A stretch of DNA of 64,000 nt from Paenibacillus silviterrae (GCF_030167925.1 NZ_JASKUT010000001.1:62001-126000), one strand, 5' to 3'; numbered from the stretch's first letter, positions 35,384-45,169 are shown. Numbers and translations: made by a program. Notes: generated by a model from the letters alone, not told the origin.

Positions 35384-36055
35384 ATGAAGGTCAATCAAGC
35401 TGAATTTATCATCAGCGCGGTTGGTCCGAGTCAGTACCCTACGGACGCCTTGCCGGAGATTGCTCTGGCAGGGCGTTCTAATGTAGGCAAATCCTCATTG
35501 ATCAACCGGATGATCAATCGGAAGAATCTGGCCCGTACCAGCTCCAAGCCCGGAAAAACCCAACAATTGAATTATTATCGGATCAATTCGGACTTATATT
35601 TTGTAGATTTGCCGGGGTACGGTTATGCCCAGGTATCGAAGACGGAGCGCGAGAAGTGGGGTAAGTTCATTGAGGCTTACTTGACGAAAAGAGAACCGCT
35701 CAAGCTCATTTTACATATCATCGATTTGCGCCATCCTCCGACGAAGGACGATCAAGCGATGTACGACTGGCTGAAGCATAACGGGCTGCCGGTCTGCGTG
35801 GTAACGACCAAAGCGGACAAAATTCCAAAGAGCAAATGGCAAAAGCATATGAAGATCATCCGCGAGACGCTGGAGATGAACAAAACGGATCCGATCATCA
35901 TGTTCTCGTCCGAATTGGGACTGGGTAAAGATGAGCTGTGGCAGCTGATTGAAAAGCACATCGGGTATGCCGACCCTGCCGGAAAAGCGGAACCGGAAGC
36001 CGGAAACTCCGAGCAAACGGAAGAGAATAAGAGCAATAGGGAAGTACAAATATAG
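35384..36055 (+). CDS. ysxC: Ribosome biogenesis GTP-binding protein YsxC/EngB
   Basis: A 223-residue GTPase for 50S subunit assembly. GTPase motifs: G1 [15 protein letters not shown]3 [10 protein letters not shown]4 [20 protein letters not shown] is the switch region typical of EngB. The last 25 residues form a charged Glu/Asn tail ([19 protein letters not shown]) beyond the usual end of about 195-200 residues. Adjacent to lon as in B. subtilis. Confidence 0.95.
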   Translation: MKVNQAEFIISAVGPSQYPTDALPEIALAGRSNVGKSSLINRMINRKNLARTSSKPGKTQQLNYYRINSDLYFVDLPGYGYAQVSKTEREKWGKFIEAYLTKREPLKLILHIIDLRHPPTKDDQAMYDWLKHNGLPVCVVTTKADKIPKSKWQKHMKIIRETLEMNKTDPIIMFSSELGLGKDELWQLIEKHIGYADPAGKAEPEAGNSEQTEENKSNREVQI

Positions 36056-36272
36056 GAAACAGCCGAGGGAACCGGAGAACTTCCGGCAGGAAACCGAGGT
36101 TTTAGCATGATTTATTTGAATCCTTCAAGGAAAACGCGAAATTTTCTGAATTTCCCCCGAATTCACTGCTTGAGCGGCAGGAATATTAAATAATTATGTA
36201 GTATACTGTATATAGAACAAATGAAAAAAGACTAGGCTGCATGGTTCGAAAAAAATGAATCGAGGGATTTTT

Positions 36273-36860
36273 ATGGCAAATAGGTTAGCGACCGAATACG
36301 TCAAAACCTGCCTACAACTGACGGAAGCCGAGATGGCCAAGTTTATCCAGCTGTTTGTCGATCATGGTGCCGCTCTGCAAGTCAAAGTGTTAGAAAACGG
36401 GAATCAAGAGGTGGTATTGCTCGACGATGCGGGCCAAGAGGTGGTCCTGTCGTTCGAACGGAAAATGAATTTGTATGTATGCCAGGGAACGTGCCGAATC
36501 ACCAACAGAAAATTGGTCGATGGTATGCGCAAAGCGGTCTCGGCCTTTAAGGGAGATGCTGTCGTTCATCGGATTTATTCGTCCTATATCATGGAGTATA
36601 CGTACAAATATGGTGCTGTAGTGCGCATTGTTGAGAAGCGCGCCGAGGGTGAGAAGCTTGTTTTCGAATACAAGGATACCCTGGGGCAATTGGAGCAGCT
36701 GTTCAGAAAAAACGAGGTGGAGCAGGAAATTCTAGCGATTCACGCTCAAATCAACAGCCTGCTGGATCTGCGAAATGAATTTGGAGATGACGCGGTTCGC
36801 GAGCAAATTGATGGCCGTCTGAAGAAGTTGACTCATCGCTTGTTCGTACTCGAAGCTTAA
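36273..36860 (+). CDS. Conserved-looking protein of unknown function
   Basis: A 195-residue soluble protein. The first half is beta-rich (LQVKVLENGNQEVVLLDDAG and VVLSFERKMNLYVCQGTCRI), the second mainly helical and charged (LGQLEQLFRKNEVEQEILAI to the end). ATG at 36273 follows GAGGG by about 9 bases; ATG at 36255 has no ribosome site. The end is a strong terminator, so it stands alone between ysxC and speD. I do not recognise the family. Confidence 0.75.
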   Translation: MANRLATEYVKTCLQLTEAEMAKFIQLFVDHGAALQVKVLENGNQEVVLLDDAGQEVVLSFERKMNLYVCQGTCRITNRKLVDGMRKAVSAFKGDAVVHRIYSSYIMEYTYKYGAVVRIVEKRAEGEKLVFEYKDTLGQLEQLFRKNEVEQEILAIHAQINSLLDLRNEFGDDAVREQIDGRLKKLTHRLFVLEA

Positions 36861-36882
36861 TATAACCTACTGACGATAGAGA

Positions 36883-36934
36883 GGAACTCTTCCGATCAAG
36901 CGCCTGACAGGGCTTGCGGAGGGGTTCCTTTTTT
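36883..36934 (+). terminator. Intrinsic terminator
   Basis: GGAACTCTTCCG (36883-36894) pairs over 12 positions, two of them T-G, with CGGAGGGGTTCC (36917-36928), followed by TTTTTT. Confidence 0.9.
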
Positions 36935-36964
36935 GCATAAATATGCAGTTTTATGGTATGAGCA

Positions 36965-36973
36965 TGGTATAAT
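36965..36973 (+). promoter_or_regulatory. Extended -10 promoter far upstream of speD
   Basis: TGG followed by consensus TATAAT. Transcription would begin near 36980, about 355 bases before the speD start. No good -35. Confidence 0.55.
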
Positions 36974-36979
36974 GGGACA

Positions 36980-37334
36980 AGCAGCAGGTCGGTTAATAAA
37001 AGAGACAAGAACGATCGGTGGAAAGAAAATTGCGGACTAGGTCGAGGACTTTGGGCTGCTGGAAAAGGAAATTCCTGCACCACGGAAGGGCTCAGGGCAT
37101 ATTGTGTTCATTGTGTGAACGCCACAGGGACGCATTCCCCGCCTGGCCCAAAAAAAGTGTTGCATTTCTAGTCGATTGATGTTATTTTTATTCTCGTTGA
37201 AAACAAAATAGGAACCAGGATTCACTCAGGACATGTAATGTTGCGAGAGATTATTCCCTCGAGAAGTGAATGACGTAGGTCCTAGCGGATGAAATTTTCA
37301 AAACATTTTATTCCTAGGAAGGGGGAACCGAAAG
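36980..37334 (+). ncRNA. Long structured leader of speD, candidate regulatory RNA
   Basis: A stretch of 355 bases without a credible gene lies between a consensus promoter and speD. Paired elements seen: CAGCAG (36982-36987) with CTGCTG (37056-37061); a small AGGAA/TTCCT palindrome at 37065-37075; and a stem GGGC-T-CAGG (37088-37096) with CCTGGCCC (37142-37149) enclosing GTTCA (37106-37110) with TGAAC (37116-37120) and a GGG/CCC pair. An A run follows the last stem. It matches no riboswitch, T-box, 6S or SRP RNA that I know. A leader RNA or an independent small RNA are both possible; no covariation could be tested. Confidence 0.35.
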
Positions 37335-37736
37335 ATGGAATACTCAACTTTCGGAAGACACGTAGCTGTAGACACTTGGGGAGCAGACTTTGATAAGCTG
37401 ACTAACGCGGAGTGGCTGCAGGCACAAATGGTAGAAGCTGCTGAGGCATGTGGAGCAACCGTATTGTCTGTACAATCCAAGCAATTTGAACCACAAGGAG
37501 CCACTGTGCTCGTATTACTGTCGGAAAGTCATCTCTCCATTCATACGTATCCTGAGAGAGGATTCGCTGCACTGGACTGCTACACATGCGGCGAGACCGT
37601 AGATCCGCAAGTCGCGATTGACTACATGATCTCCGTATTGAAGCCGGAAGTTGCACATGCGAAGAAACTGGTTCGCGGTATGGGTGAGCTGAAGGTAGAA
37701 ACTCCTGAAATTAAGCTTGCTGAATTGGTGAAGTAA
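37335..37736 (+). CDS. speD: S-adenosylmethionine decarboxylase proenzyme
   Basis: A 133-residue SpeD of the short Bacillus/archaeal type, making decarboxylated SAM for spermidine synthesis. The self-cleavage site is in LSESHLSIHTYPERG: the Ser before HLSIHTYPE becomes the pyruvoyl cofactor. The conserved cysteine follows in ALDCYTCGE. Ribosome site AAGGGGG upstream. It is monocistronic with a downstream hairpin; no speE is next to it. Confidence 0.96.
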   Translation: MEYSTFGRHVAVDTWGADFDKLTNAEWLQAQMVEAAEACGATVLSVQSKQFEPQGATVLVLLSESHLSIHTYPERGFAALDCYTCGETVDPQVAIDYMISVLKPEVAHAKKLVRGMGELKVETPEIKLAELVK

Positions 37737-37777
37737 TCCATTTGTGAACGGACAGCAATGAATATATCGAATGTTCC

Positions 37778-37810
37778 AGCCACGGAGTAATCCGTGGTTA
37801 TTTCTTTTAT
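37778..37810 (+). terminator. Terminator-like hairpin after speD
   Basis: CCACGGA pairs with TCCGTGG around GTAA, then TTATTTCTTTT. Confidence 0.65.
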
Positions 37811-37826
37811 AGCCTTCCCATACAAT
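37796..37826 (+). promoter_or_regulatory. Possible SigE-type promoter
   Basis: CATACAAT at 37819-37826 is an exact SigE -10 (CATACAnT). The best -35 is GGTTATT at 37796-37802, five of seven, with a 16-base spacer. It precedes the gene at 37864. TACAAT could also act as a SigA -10. Confidence 0.3.
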
Positions 37827-37863
37827 CTTAGATGAAGCTTGTATACGGAAGGAGAAATCCAAT

Positions 37864-38391
37864 ATGCGCAACCATCGGAAAAAATGGTTTATGTATGCCA
37901 TTCTCGCGCTGCTTATTGTTTGGCCCATTTCACAGATTGTGGGGATGCTGCAAACCGACGCCCACCGGGAAGAAGCGGATAAGCTTCTTTATAAAGTATC
38001 CTTTTTCCAAATGGAGCTGCTCGGAAGCTATCTCCAGGACGCGGGAGTCGTCCGGGATACCGAATCTCTCGCTGCCCTTCGCCAGTCGCTGTACACAGCC
38101 AACTACACTCACGACCACCTGGTGCTTGCCTATGGAGAGTCGGCCCTAACGAAGCTGGAGTCGCTTTCCCAGCTTATGCAGTACATTCTGCGATTGCAGA
38201 TTGGCGGACAGCGGCCGCTTAAGACCGATGAGCTTCAGACGCTGAGCGAGGTCAATCGGCTGTATGCGGACCTTTACGATGCGTACGGCAAGCTTCTGTC
38301 CGGCGGCGATATCGTTTCCTCGGAGAACACCCGGCTCGCCAAGGCGGATAAAGCGATTGCCGAGCTGCTAAAGAAAAAGCAGCTCCAATAA
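37864..38391 (+). CDS. Membrane-anchored protein of unknown function
   Basis: A 175-residue protein with one N-terminal membrane segment (FMYAILALLIVWPISQIVGM) and a helical extracytoplasmic domain (EEADKLLYKVSFFQMELLGS, then repeated Leu-rich helices). No cysteine lipobox and no catalytic motif. GGAAGGAG is about 10 bases upstream of the ATG. It stands alone between speD and hemA. Not recognised; the exact SigE-like -10 upstream makes mother-cell expression possible. Confidence 0.75.
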   Translation: MRNHRKKWFMYAILALLIVWPISQIVGMLQTDAHREEADKLLYKVSFFQMELLGSYLQDAGVVRDTESLAALRQSLYTANYTHDHLVLAYGESALTKLESLSQLMQYILRLQIGGQRPLKTDELQTLSEVNRLYADLYDAYGKLLSGGDIVSSENTRLAKADKAIAELLKKKQLQ

Positions 38392-38587
38392 AGAGCGCGG
38401 CTGTTTAATTGGCATACATTAGGTATAGGATTATGTAATAGGCAGAAAATAAAGAAAGCTATGAATGGTGTGATTCTGCGCACAGCGGAAACGCATGCTA
38501 AGAGGCTAAAATGATAAGGAATTGTGACACGGCTCCCACCCGTTTAAAAAATATTCATATTTTGTGTCGGAAAAGCTCGTTACATTA

Positions 38588-38596
38588 TGCTATAAT
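38588..38596 (+). promoter_or_regulatory. Extended -10 promoter of the hem cluster
   Basis: TGC followed by TATAAT, about 36 bases upstream of hemA, with GGAGGAGG in between at 38612-38619. Confidence 0.55.
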
Positions 38597-38632
38597 AATT
38601 ACATCATTTTTGGAGGAGGCAGGTGAACCAAG

Positions 38633-40021
38633 ATGCATATTATCGTAGCGGGCTTAAACTATCGTACGGCTCCCGTCTCCATTCGTGAGAAATTCGCTTT
38701 TGCCGAAGCCGATTTGCCGCAAGCGGTCATGGAGCTCAAAAATACCAAGAGCATCATGGAATGCGTCATTGTGGGCACCTGCAACCGAACGGAGCTGTAC
38801 GTTGTGGTCGACCGCCAGCATTTGTGCGGTCATTATTTGCGCGGATTTTTGGAAAAGTGGTTTGGCGTACCCCGCGAGGAGTTCGGCAGCCACATGTATA
38901 TATATGAAAACGAGCAGGCTATCGAGCATCTGTTCCGCGTTACCAGCGGCTTGGATTCCATGGTCATTGGCGAGACCCAGATTCTGGGTCAGGTTCGCGA
39001 CGCTTTTCTGCTGGCTCAGCAGGAGAAGACGACCGGCATTGTGTTCAACACGCTGTTTAAGCAGGCGGTTACGCTGGCGAAGCGGGCTCATACCGAAACA
39101 GGCATAGGCGAAAACCCTGTTTCGGTCAGCTATGCGGCCGTGGAGCTGGGCAAGCGCATTTTCGGAAGCTACGAGAAGAAGAAGGTATTGATTATCGGTG
39201 CCGGGAAAATGAGTGAGCTGACGGTGAAGCATCTTTATGCCAGCGGCGCCGATAAAGTCATAGTGGTCAATCGGACGTTTAGCCGCGCCCAAGAGCTGGC
39301 GGAGAAGTTCAACGGCATCCCGAGCACCATGGACAAGCTGCTTCAGCACTTGGAGGAAGCGGACATCGTGATCAGCTCGACAGGGGCGAAGGATCTGGTG
39401 CTGACGAAGGAGCAGGTGGCGTTCGTGCTGCAGAAGCGCCGTTCACGTCCGCTCTTCATGATCGATATTGCGGTTCCGCGCGATCTGGACCCGGCGCTGG
39501 GACAGCTGCCGAACGTCTTCCTGTATGATATTGACAATCTGCAGACGATTGTAAATAACCACTTGCTTGAACGCCAAAAGGCGGCGGTGATGATTGAAGA
39601 GATGATTCGTACCGAGATGGATGTGTTTGAGCAATGGACGAAAACGCTGGGCGTCAGCCCGGTGATTCAGGCGCTGCAAACGAAGGCGAATGCGGTGCAC
39701 GAGGAGACGATGGACAGCTTGATGAAGAAGCTGCCGGATCTGAGTGAGCGCGAGCTGAAGGTGATTCACAAGTTAACGAAAAGCATTGTCAATCAAATGC
39801 TGCGCGACCCGATCATCCGCATCAAGGAAATGGCAGCCGAACGAGACGGGGACGAAGCGCTGGAGTTTTTCACGCAAATTTTTGCACTCGAGCAGCAGCT
39901 GGAAGAGCAGAAAAGGGTGGAGGAGGCCAAGCTTCAGCAGGAAGCCGTCGCTTCGCAAGAGCGGATAAAGGAAGAGCTGCTTAAGAAGGTAACGATCAAC
40001 ACTGCCGACGCTCTGGCCTAA
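38633..40021 (+). CDS. hemA: Glutamyl-tRNA reductase
   Basis: A 462-residue enzyme for the first committed step of tetrapyrrole synthesis by the C5 route, reducing glutamyl-tRNA to glutamate-1-semialdehyde. Catalytic cysteine in GTCNRTELYVV; GETQILGQVRDAF and the NADPH motif VLIIGAGKMSELTVKHL are standard. The C-terminal helical tail (EQQLEEQKRVEEAKLQQEAV) is longer than minimal. Ribosome site GGAGGAGGCAGG. It opens a cluster of six genes in one direction. Confidence 0.97.
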   Translation: MHIIVAGLNYRTAPVSIREKFAFAEADLPQAVMELKNTKSIMECVIVGTCNRTELYVVVDRQHLCGHYLRGFLEKWFGVPREEFGSHMYIYENEQAIEHLFRVTSGLDSMVIGETQILGQVRDAFLLAQQEKTTGIVFNTLFKQAVTLAKRAHTETGIGENPVSVSYAAVELGKRIFGSYEKKKVLIIGAGKMSELTVKHLYASGADKVIVVNRTFSRAQELAEKFNGIPSTMDKLLQHLEEADIVISSTGAKDLVLTKEQVAFVLQKRRSRPLFMIDIAVPRDLDPALGQLPNVFLYDIDNLQTIVNNHLLERQKAAVMIEEMIRTEMDVFEQWTKTLGVSPVIQALQTKANAVHEETMDSLMKKLPDLSERELKVIHKLTKSIVNQMLRDPIIRIKEMAAERDGDEALEFFTQIFALEQQLEEQKRVEEAKLQQEAVASQERIKEELLKKVTINTADALA

Positions 40022-40042
40022 GCCTGACCGGAAAGGAACGCT

Positions 40043-40867
40043 ATGGTCACTCAAAGCTGGTTGTATGATGCTATTTTGTATATTTACGCCCTGAGCCTCC
40101 TGTTTTACTTCTCGGATTTCGCACATCCGAATCGAAGTGCAAAACGGATGGGGACAGGGTTGCTTTCTTTTGTATGGATTCTTCAAACGGCGTATTTGAT
40201 TTATGGATTGGTCACCCACGAGGAGGCTGCCGCCTTTTCACGGTTTGAAACCCTGTTTATGTTTTCGTGGCTGTTGGTGACGGTTTCGCTTGCGGTGAAC
40301 CGGTTTTTCCGGATCGAGCTGTTTGTTTTTCTCGTCAATGTATTCGGGTTTGCGATTCTCGCCTTGAATTTCTTCAGCAATCCGAATGTATCGCCTACCC
40401 TGGCGCATTGGAACATTACGGATGAACTGCTCTTCATACATATTTCGCTGTCCCTCGTGAGCTACGTGGCTTTCGTCATATCGGTCGTGTTCTCGGGGAT
40501 GTATTTGTTCCTTCATCGGAAGCTGAAGGAACGCCAATGGTCGCAGCAGATGCAGCGTATGCCGAGCCTCGAGAAGACGGATCGGTATGCCTTTCTGGCG
40601 GCTGTGGCAGGGGCTCCGCTGCTGCTTATGGGCATGTCGCTTGGCGTCGTGTGGCTGGCGCTGGAGGGCGAGGCCGACTTGTTTTTTGATCCGAAGGTGA
40701 TCAATTCCTGGTTCGTCCTGCTGGCGTATATTTTTTACTTGTTCCAGCGTCTGGTGCTGAAGATGCCGGGGAACCGGCTCGCGCTGTGGAACATCGCGGC
40801 TTTTCTGATCATGGCGGTGAACGTGATCGTGACGAATCTGATGCCTTCGTTCCATCAGTGGGGCTGA
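40043..40867 (+). CDS. hemX: HemX, cytochrome c assembly-type membrane protein
   Basis: A 274-residue protein with about eight hydrophobic segments, of the CcsA/HemX group. In B. subtilis HemX lowers the level of glutamyl-tRNA reductase and so controls heme synthesis. FIHISLSLVSYVAFVISVVF carries the histidine typical of the family. It is 21 bases after hemA, matching the B. subtilis order. Confidence 0.9.
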   Translation: MVTQSWLYDAILYIYALSLLFYFSDFAHPNRSAKRMGTGLLSFVWILQTAYLIYGLVTHEEAAAFSRFETLFMFSWLLVTVSLAVNRFFRIELFVFLVNVFGFAILALNFFSNPNVSPTLAHWNITDELLFIHISLSLVSYVAFVISVVFSGMYLFLHRKLKERQWSQQMQRMPSLEKTDRYAFLAAVAGAPLLLMGMSLGVVWLALEGEADLFFDPKVINSWFVLLAYIFYLFQRLVLKMPGNRLALWNIAAFLIMAVNVIVTNLMPSFHQWG

Positions 40868-40869
40868 CG

Positions 40870-41574
40870 ATGAAGCATCGGGACTATTTGCCCGTGATGC
40901 TTGATGTGGCCGGCCGCCCGTGCGTTGTCGTGGGCGGCGGGCGCGTAGCGGAGCGCAAGGTCGACGCGCTCCTGCAGGCCGGGGCTCACGTCACCGTCGT
41001 GAGCCCGCAGCTCTCGCCGCGCCTGGAGGCGCTCGCAGCCCAAGGCTTGATACAGTCGCATCGCGACCTGTATCAAGCGGGGCTGCCGGCGCTGGCCGCG
41101 GCGCGGCTGGTCTTCGCCGCGACGGACGACGCGGCGGTGAACCGGGCCGTCCGCCTCGAAGCGGAGGCGCGCGGCCAGCTGGTTAGCGTCGCCGACGATC
41201 CGGAGGCGAGCGCGTTCGTGCTGCCCGCCGTCGTGCGGCGGGGGCGGCTCACGCTGGCCGTCTCGACGGCCGGCGCCAGTCCCTCCGTAGCCGCGGCGGT
41301 ACGCCGGCAGCTGGAGGAGACGTTCGGCCTCGAGTACGAGGCCTATCTGGATCTGCTCCACGAGCTGAGATTGGCCGTACAGGAGGCGCTGCCGGATTCG
41401 GGACAGCGCCAGCAGCTGTTCCGCGGCATGCTCGATTGGCCGCTGCTGGCACTGCTGCGGGACGGCCGGTTCGGCGGGAGGGAGCGGGAAGAACTGCGAA
41501 AGCGTACGCTTTCGGCCCGGACACCGGAGGATATCGAACGGCTGGGGAGCTGGCTCGGCTCACTCCGCCAATGA
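40870..41574 (+). CDS. Precorrin-2 dehydrogenase / siroheme branch protein (SirC/Met8 type)
   Basis: A 234-residue bifunctional-type NAD-dependent dehydrogenase. It starts with LPVMLDVAGRPCVVVGGGRV (NAD-binding GGG) and AERKVDALLQAGAHVTVVSP; the dimer/chelatase region has DPEASAFVLPAVVRRGRLTL and VSTAGASPSVAAAVRRQLEE. It oxidises precorrin-2 to sirohydrochlorin; whether it also chelates iron is unclear. ATG at 40870 starts 2 bases after the hemX stop. Third-position GC is very high between about 40,900 and 41,350. Its place between hemX and hemC links siroheme to heme synthesis. Confidence 0.88.
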   Translation: MKHRDYLPVMLDVAGRPCVVVGGGRVAERKVDALLQAGAHVTVVSPQLSPRLEALAAQGLIQSHRDLYQAGLPALAAARLVFAATDDAAVNRAVRLEAEARGQLVSVADDPEASAFVLPAVVRRGRLTLAVSTAGASPSVAAAVRRQLEETFGLEYEAYLDLLHELRLAVQEALPDSGQRQQLFRGMLDWPLLALLRDGRFGGREREELRKRTLSARTPEDIERLGSWLGSLRQ

Positions 41575-41658
41575 GGTAGAATCGGCGGAGAATCGGTAAT
41601 AATGGGAAGTACGACTGTTATCTTCGGGTGACATGGATATAGAGGGAGTGAAGCAAGC

Positions 41659-42588
41659 ATGCGCAAAATCGTCGTAGGCACAAGACAAAGTGCACTTGCT
41701 CTGACACAAACCGGGCAGGTCGTTGACCAGCTGAAGGCATTGTGTGAGGAGCGGGGGCTGGAGGTAGAATTCGAACTGAAGAAGATCGTGACCAAAGGCG
41801 ATCGGATCCTCGACGTTACCTTATCCAAGGTAGGCGGCAAGGGACTGTTCGTCAAGGAGATCGAGCAGGCATTGATGGACGGTGAAATCGATATGGCCGT
41901 GCACAGCATGAAGGACATGCCGTTCGAGCTGCCGGAGGGATTGACGATCGGCGCGGTGCCGAAACGAGAGGATCCGAGGGATGTTCTCATTACGAGGTAC
42001 GGCGGAGGCTGGGACAAGCTGCCCCAGGGGGCCAAGGTAGGCACCAGCAGTCTGAGGCGTTCCTCACAGCTGCAGTACGCCCGACCGGATTTACAGATTG
42101 AAGCGATACGAGGCAATATCGATTCACGCTTGCGCAAGCTGGAAACCGAAGGCTTTGATGCGATACTTTTGGCGGCAGCGGGGCTTCACCGGATCGGCTG
42201 GCAGGAGAAAATCAGCGAGTATTTGCCGGCTGACGTATGCCTGCCTGCCGTAGGGCAAGGAGCACTGGCGATCGAATGCCGGGCGAACGATGAGTTCGTA
42301 CTGAGCCTTCTGGAGCCCTATCGGCATGAAGAAACGGCTCGCGCCGTTGCGGCGGAGCGGAGTTATCTTGGGCGCCTGAACGGTGGCTGCCAGGTACCGA
42401 TCGGGGCTTACGGACAAATTCAGCAGGACGGGACGATCGTGCTGACAGGCATGGTCGGCTCGCCGGACGGCAAGACGCTATTGAAAGAGACAATGACCGG
42501 AACCGATCCGGACAAGCTGGGACTGGCGGTCGCCGATGCGCTGATTGCCAAAGGAGCGTCGGAACTATTGGCTTTGGCCGTGGAATAG
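41659..42588 (+). CDS. hemC: Porphobilinogen deaminase (hydroxymethylbilane synthase)
   Basis: A 309-residue enzyme joining four porphobilinogens. Signatures: [38 protein letters not shown]-like [23 protein letters not shown], and the cofactor cysteine in [25 protein letters not shown] lies upstream. The gene is followed after 13 bases by the CobA-HemD fusion. Confidence 0.97.
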   Translation: MRKIVVGTRQSALALTQTGQVVDQLKALCEERGLEVEFELKKIVTKGDRILDVTLSKVGGKGLFVKEIEQALMDGEIDMAVHSMKDMPFELPEGLTIGAVPKREDPRDVLITRYGGGWDKLPQGAKVGTSSLRRSSQLQYARPDLQIEAIRGNIDSRLRKLETEGFDAILLAAAGLHRIGWQEKISEYLPADVCLPAVGQGALAIECRANDEFVLSLLEPYRHEETARAVAAERSYLGRLNGGCQVPIGAYGQIQQDGTIVLTGMVGSPDGKTLLKETMTGTDPDKLGLAVADALIAKGASELLALAVE

Positions 42589-42601
42589 GGGAGAATCGGT
42601 T

Positions 42602-44134
42602 GTGGAGAAGGGTGTCGTCTATCTTGTAGGTGCGGGTCCGGGGGACCCGAAGCTGATTACGGTGCGTGGCTTGGAGGCGATCCAGCGGGCGGATGTCGTC
42701 GTATATGACCGGCTCGCCAGCCCGAGGCTGCTCAAGCATATGAAGCCGGGCGCGGAAAAAATCTTCGTCGGCAAGCTGCCGGACAAGCACATGATGAAGC
42801 AGGAGGAAATCAACCAGCTGCTCGTGGATCTGGCGCTTCAGGGGAAAACCGTAACGCGGCTGAAGGGCGGAGACCCGAGCGTATTCGGCCGCGTAGGGGA
42901 AGAGGCCGAATTGCTGGCGGAAAACGAAATTCGCTTTGAAATCATTCCGGGAATCACCTCGGCGATTTCCGTCCCGGCTTATGCGGGTATTCCCGTGACT
43001 CACCGGGACTTTACATCCTCCTTTTCTATCGTGACCGGACACGAGTATAAGAATAAGACGTACAACACGGTCAATTGGGAAAATTTATCCCAGGCATCAG
43101 GGACCCTCATTTTCCTTATGGGTGTGGCGAATCTGGAAACCATATGCCGGCAGCTGATCGAAGGAGGCAAATCGCCGGACACTCCGGTGGCGCTGATCCG
43201 CTGGGGCACCTGGATGGAGCAGGAGACGCTCACGGGGACGCTGACGGATATCGTGGAGCGGGTGAAGGCAGCGAATTTCCAATCGCCTGCGGTTACCATT
43301 GTCGGGGAAGTGGTGAAGCTTCGGGAGAAGCTGGCATGGTTCGAGAAGAAGCCGCTTTTCGGCAAGCGCATTTTGGTGACACGGGCGCGATCGCAGGCAA
43401 GCGAGCTGGTGGATCAGATCGACGAGCTGGGCGGAGAAGCGGTTGAATTTCCAGTCATCCGTACACAGGCGCCAAGCGATCCTGCAGCGCAGCAGGCGCT
43501 TCACCAGGCGATGAAGCGGCTGAACGAATACGACTGGGTTATGTTTACCAGCGTGAACGGGGTGGAGCATTTCTTCCAAACGCTGCGGGAGCTCAAACTG
43601 GACATTCGTTCCATGTACAAAGCTCGCATTGCCGCTGTAGGTCCGAAAACCGCGGAGGCACTGGAGCAATATGGATTGCAGCCGGAGCAGGTGCCGGCCA
43701 AGTTTCAAGGCGACGCTTTGCCAGGTGCGCTGGAAGGCGAACTCAAGGAGGGGCAGCGCGTGTTGCTGCCGACGGCCGATATCGCGAGGGAGACGCTTCC
43801 GACGAAGCTGGAAGAACTGGGACTTCAGGTAACGAAAGCGGATGTATACGAGACTGTGCTGGAGACAAACGGCGGGACCGATATCATAGAGCTGCTCGAG
43901 CAAAACAAAATTCACATCATTACCTTTACCAGCTCGTCCACGGTGACCAATTTGCTGAAAGCGTTGCGAGAGCTGGGCGTGGAAAAGCCGCTTGAGCTTC
44001 TGGGCGGTTGCCAAATCGCCTGTATCGGCCCGTTGACGGCCCAAACCGCAAGGGAAGCCGGAATGCAGGTGGATTACTTGGCTGAGGAGGCTACGGTAGC
44101 CTCGCTGGTGAAGAGCATGTACTCGAAGAAATAA
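42602..44134 (+). CDS. cobA-hemD: Fused uroporphyrinogen-III C-methyltransferase (CobA) and uroporphyrinogen-III synthase (HemD)
   Basis: A 510-residue two-domain protein. Residues about 1-245 are Cob[41 protein letters not shown], and [17 protein letters not shown]. Residues about 255-510 are Hem[35 protein letters not shown], and [15 protein letters not shown]. One polypeptide both makes uroporphyrinogen III and diverts it to precorrin-2. GTG at 42602 has AGGGGAG upstream and gives [12 protein letters not shown]; the in-frame ATG at 42545 lies inside hemC. B. subtilis has a separate hemD. Confidence 0.95.
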   Translation: MEKGVVYLVGAGPGDPKLITVRGLEAIQRADVVVYDRLASPRLLKHMKPGAEKIFVGKLPDKHMMKQEEINQLLVDLALQGKTVTRLKGGDPSVFGRVGEEAELLAENEIRFEIIPGITSAISVPAYAGIPVTHRDFTSSFSIVTGHEYKNKTYNTVNWENLSQASGTLIFLMGVANLETICRQLIEGGKSPDTPVALIRWGTWMEQETLTGTLTDIVERVKAANFQSPAVTIVGEVVKLREKLAWFEKKPLFGKRILVTRARSQASELVDQIDELGGEAVEFPVIRTQAPSDPAAQQALHQAMKRLNEYDWVMFTSVNGVEHFFQTLRELKLDIRSMYKARIAAVGPKTAEALEQYGLQPEQVPAKFQGDALPGALEGELKEGQRVLLPTADIARETLPTKLEELGLQVTKADVYETVLETNGGTDIIELLEQNKIHIITFTSSSTVTNLLKALRELGVEKPLELLGGCQIACIGPLTAQTAREAGMQVDYLAEEATVASLVKSMYSKK

Positions 44135-44163
44135 ATAGACGACATCACTGGGAGGGAATGACC

Positions 44164-45153
44164 ATGAGCTTTCCGCTGATTCGCGGCCGCAGGCTGCGTA
44201 CATCGCATGCGCTGCGCAACCTCGTAAGAGAACATACGGTTACGGTGAACGATTTGATTTATCCGATCTTCGTTACCCACGGCACCGGTGTGAAGGAAGA
44301 GATCGGCTCCATGCCGGGTGTTTATCATTTGTCTTTGGACTTGCTGGAGGAGGAAATCCGCGAGGTCGTCTCGCTTGGTCTGCAGGCCATTCTGCTATTC
44401 GGCGTTCCTCACGAGAAGGATGCGCACGGCAGCTCGGCTTACGATCCTAACGGTATCGTGCAGGAGGCCACCCGCCGGATCAAAGCGATGGCCCCTGAGC
44501 TTCTGGTCATTGCCGACACCTGCTTATGCCAGTTCACGGATCATGGTCACTGCGGGGTCGTTCATTATGACGAGAAGAAAAACCGTGCCGATGTGCTGAA
44601 CGATCCTTCTCTGGAGCTGCTTACGAAAACAGCGGTATCCCAAGCGGAAGCCGGTGCGGATATCATTGCCCCGTCCAACATGATGGACGGCTTCGTTCAT
44701 GCGATTCGACAAGGCTTGGATCAAGCGGGCTTCGAGCATGTGCCGATCATGTCGTATTCGGTGAAGTATGCTTCCGCGTTCTACGGCCCGTTCCGTGAAG
44801 CCGCTCATTCGGCACCGCAGTTCGGCGACCGCAAGACGTACCAAATGGACCCTGCCAACGCACGTGAAGCCATGCGGGAAGCCAGAGGCGATGTGGCGGA
44901 AGGAGCGGATATGCTGATGGTCAAGCCGGCGCTTGCATATATGGACATTATTCGTTCGCTTCGAAACAGCTTCGATCTTCCGATTGTTGCATACAACGTC
45001 AGTGCCGAGTATTCGATGGTGAAGGCGGCTGCGCAGCAGGGCTGGATTGATGAGAAAAGCATTGTTTTGGAGACGATGGTCGGCTTTAAGCGAGCCGGAG
45101 CGGATATGATCATTACGTATTTTGCAAAGGATTTGGCCCGTTGGTTGAAGTAA
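44164..45153 (+). CDS. hemB: Delta-aminolevulinic acid dehydratase (porphobilinogen synthase)
   Basis: A 329-residue enzyme condensing two 5-aminolevulinate molecules. The zinc-type cysteine motif is present ([16 protein letters not shown]), so it should be Zn-dependent. Active-site lysines are in [14 protein letters not shown] and [14 protein letters not shown] at 44164 is 8 bases after GGGAGG, better than the ATG at 44158. A terminator follows, ending the first hem transcription unit. Confidence 0.97.
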   Translation: MSFPLIRGRRLRTSHALRNLVREHTVTVNDLIYPIFVTHGTGVKEEIGSMPGVYHLSLDLLEEEIREVVSLGLQAILLFGVPHEKDAHGSSAYDPNGIVQEATRRIKAMAPELLVIADTCLCQFTDHGHCGVVHYDEKKNRADVLNDPSLELLTKTAVSQAEAGADIIAPSNMMDGFVHAIRQGLDQAGFEHVPIMSYSVKYASAFYGPFREAAHSAPQFGDRKTYQMDPANAREAMREARGDVAEGADMLMVKPALAYMDIIRSLRNSFDLPIVAYNVSAEYSMVKAAAQQGWIDEKSIVLETMVGFKRAGADMIITYFAKDLARWLK

Positions 45154-45169
45154 TAAATCGGATGGCAGG

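Noticed and set aside
43097-44203. 368-codon minus-strand open frame
   Set aside because: It is antisense to the CobA-HemD gene. No motif, and it crosses a gene start.
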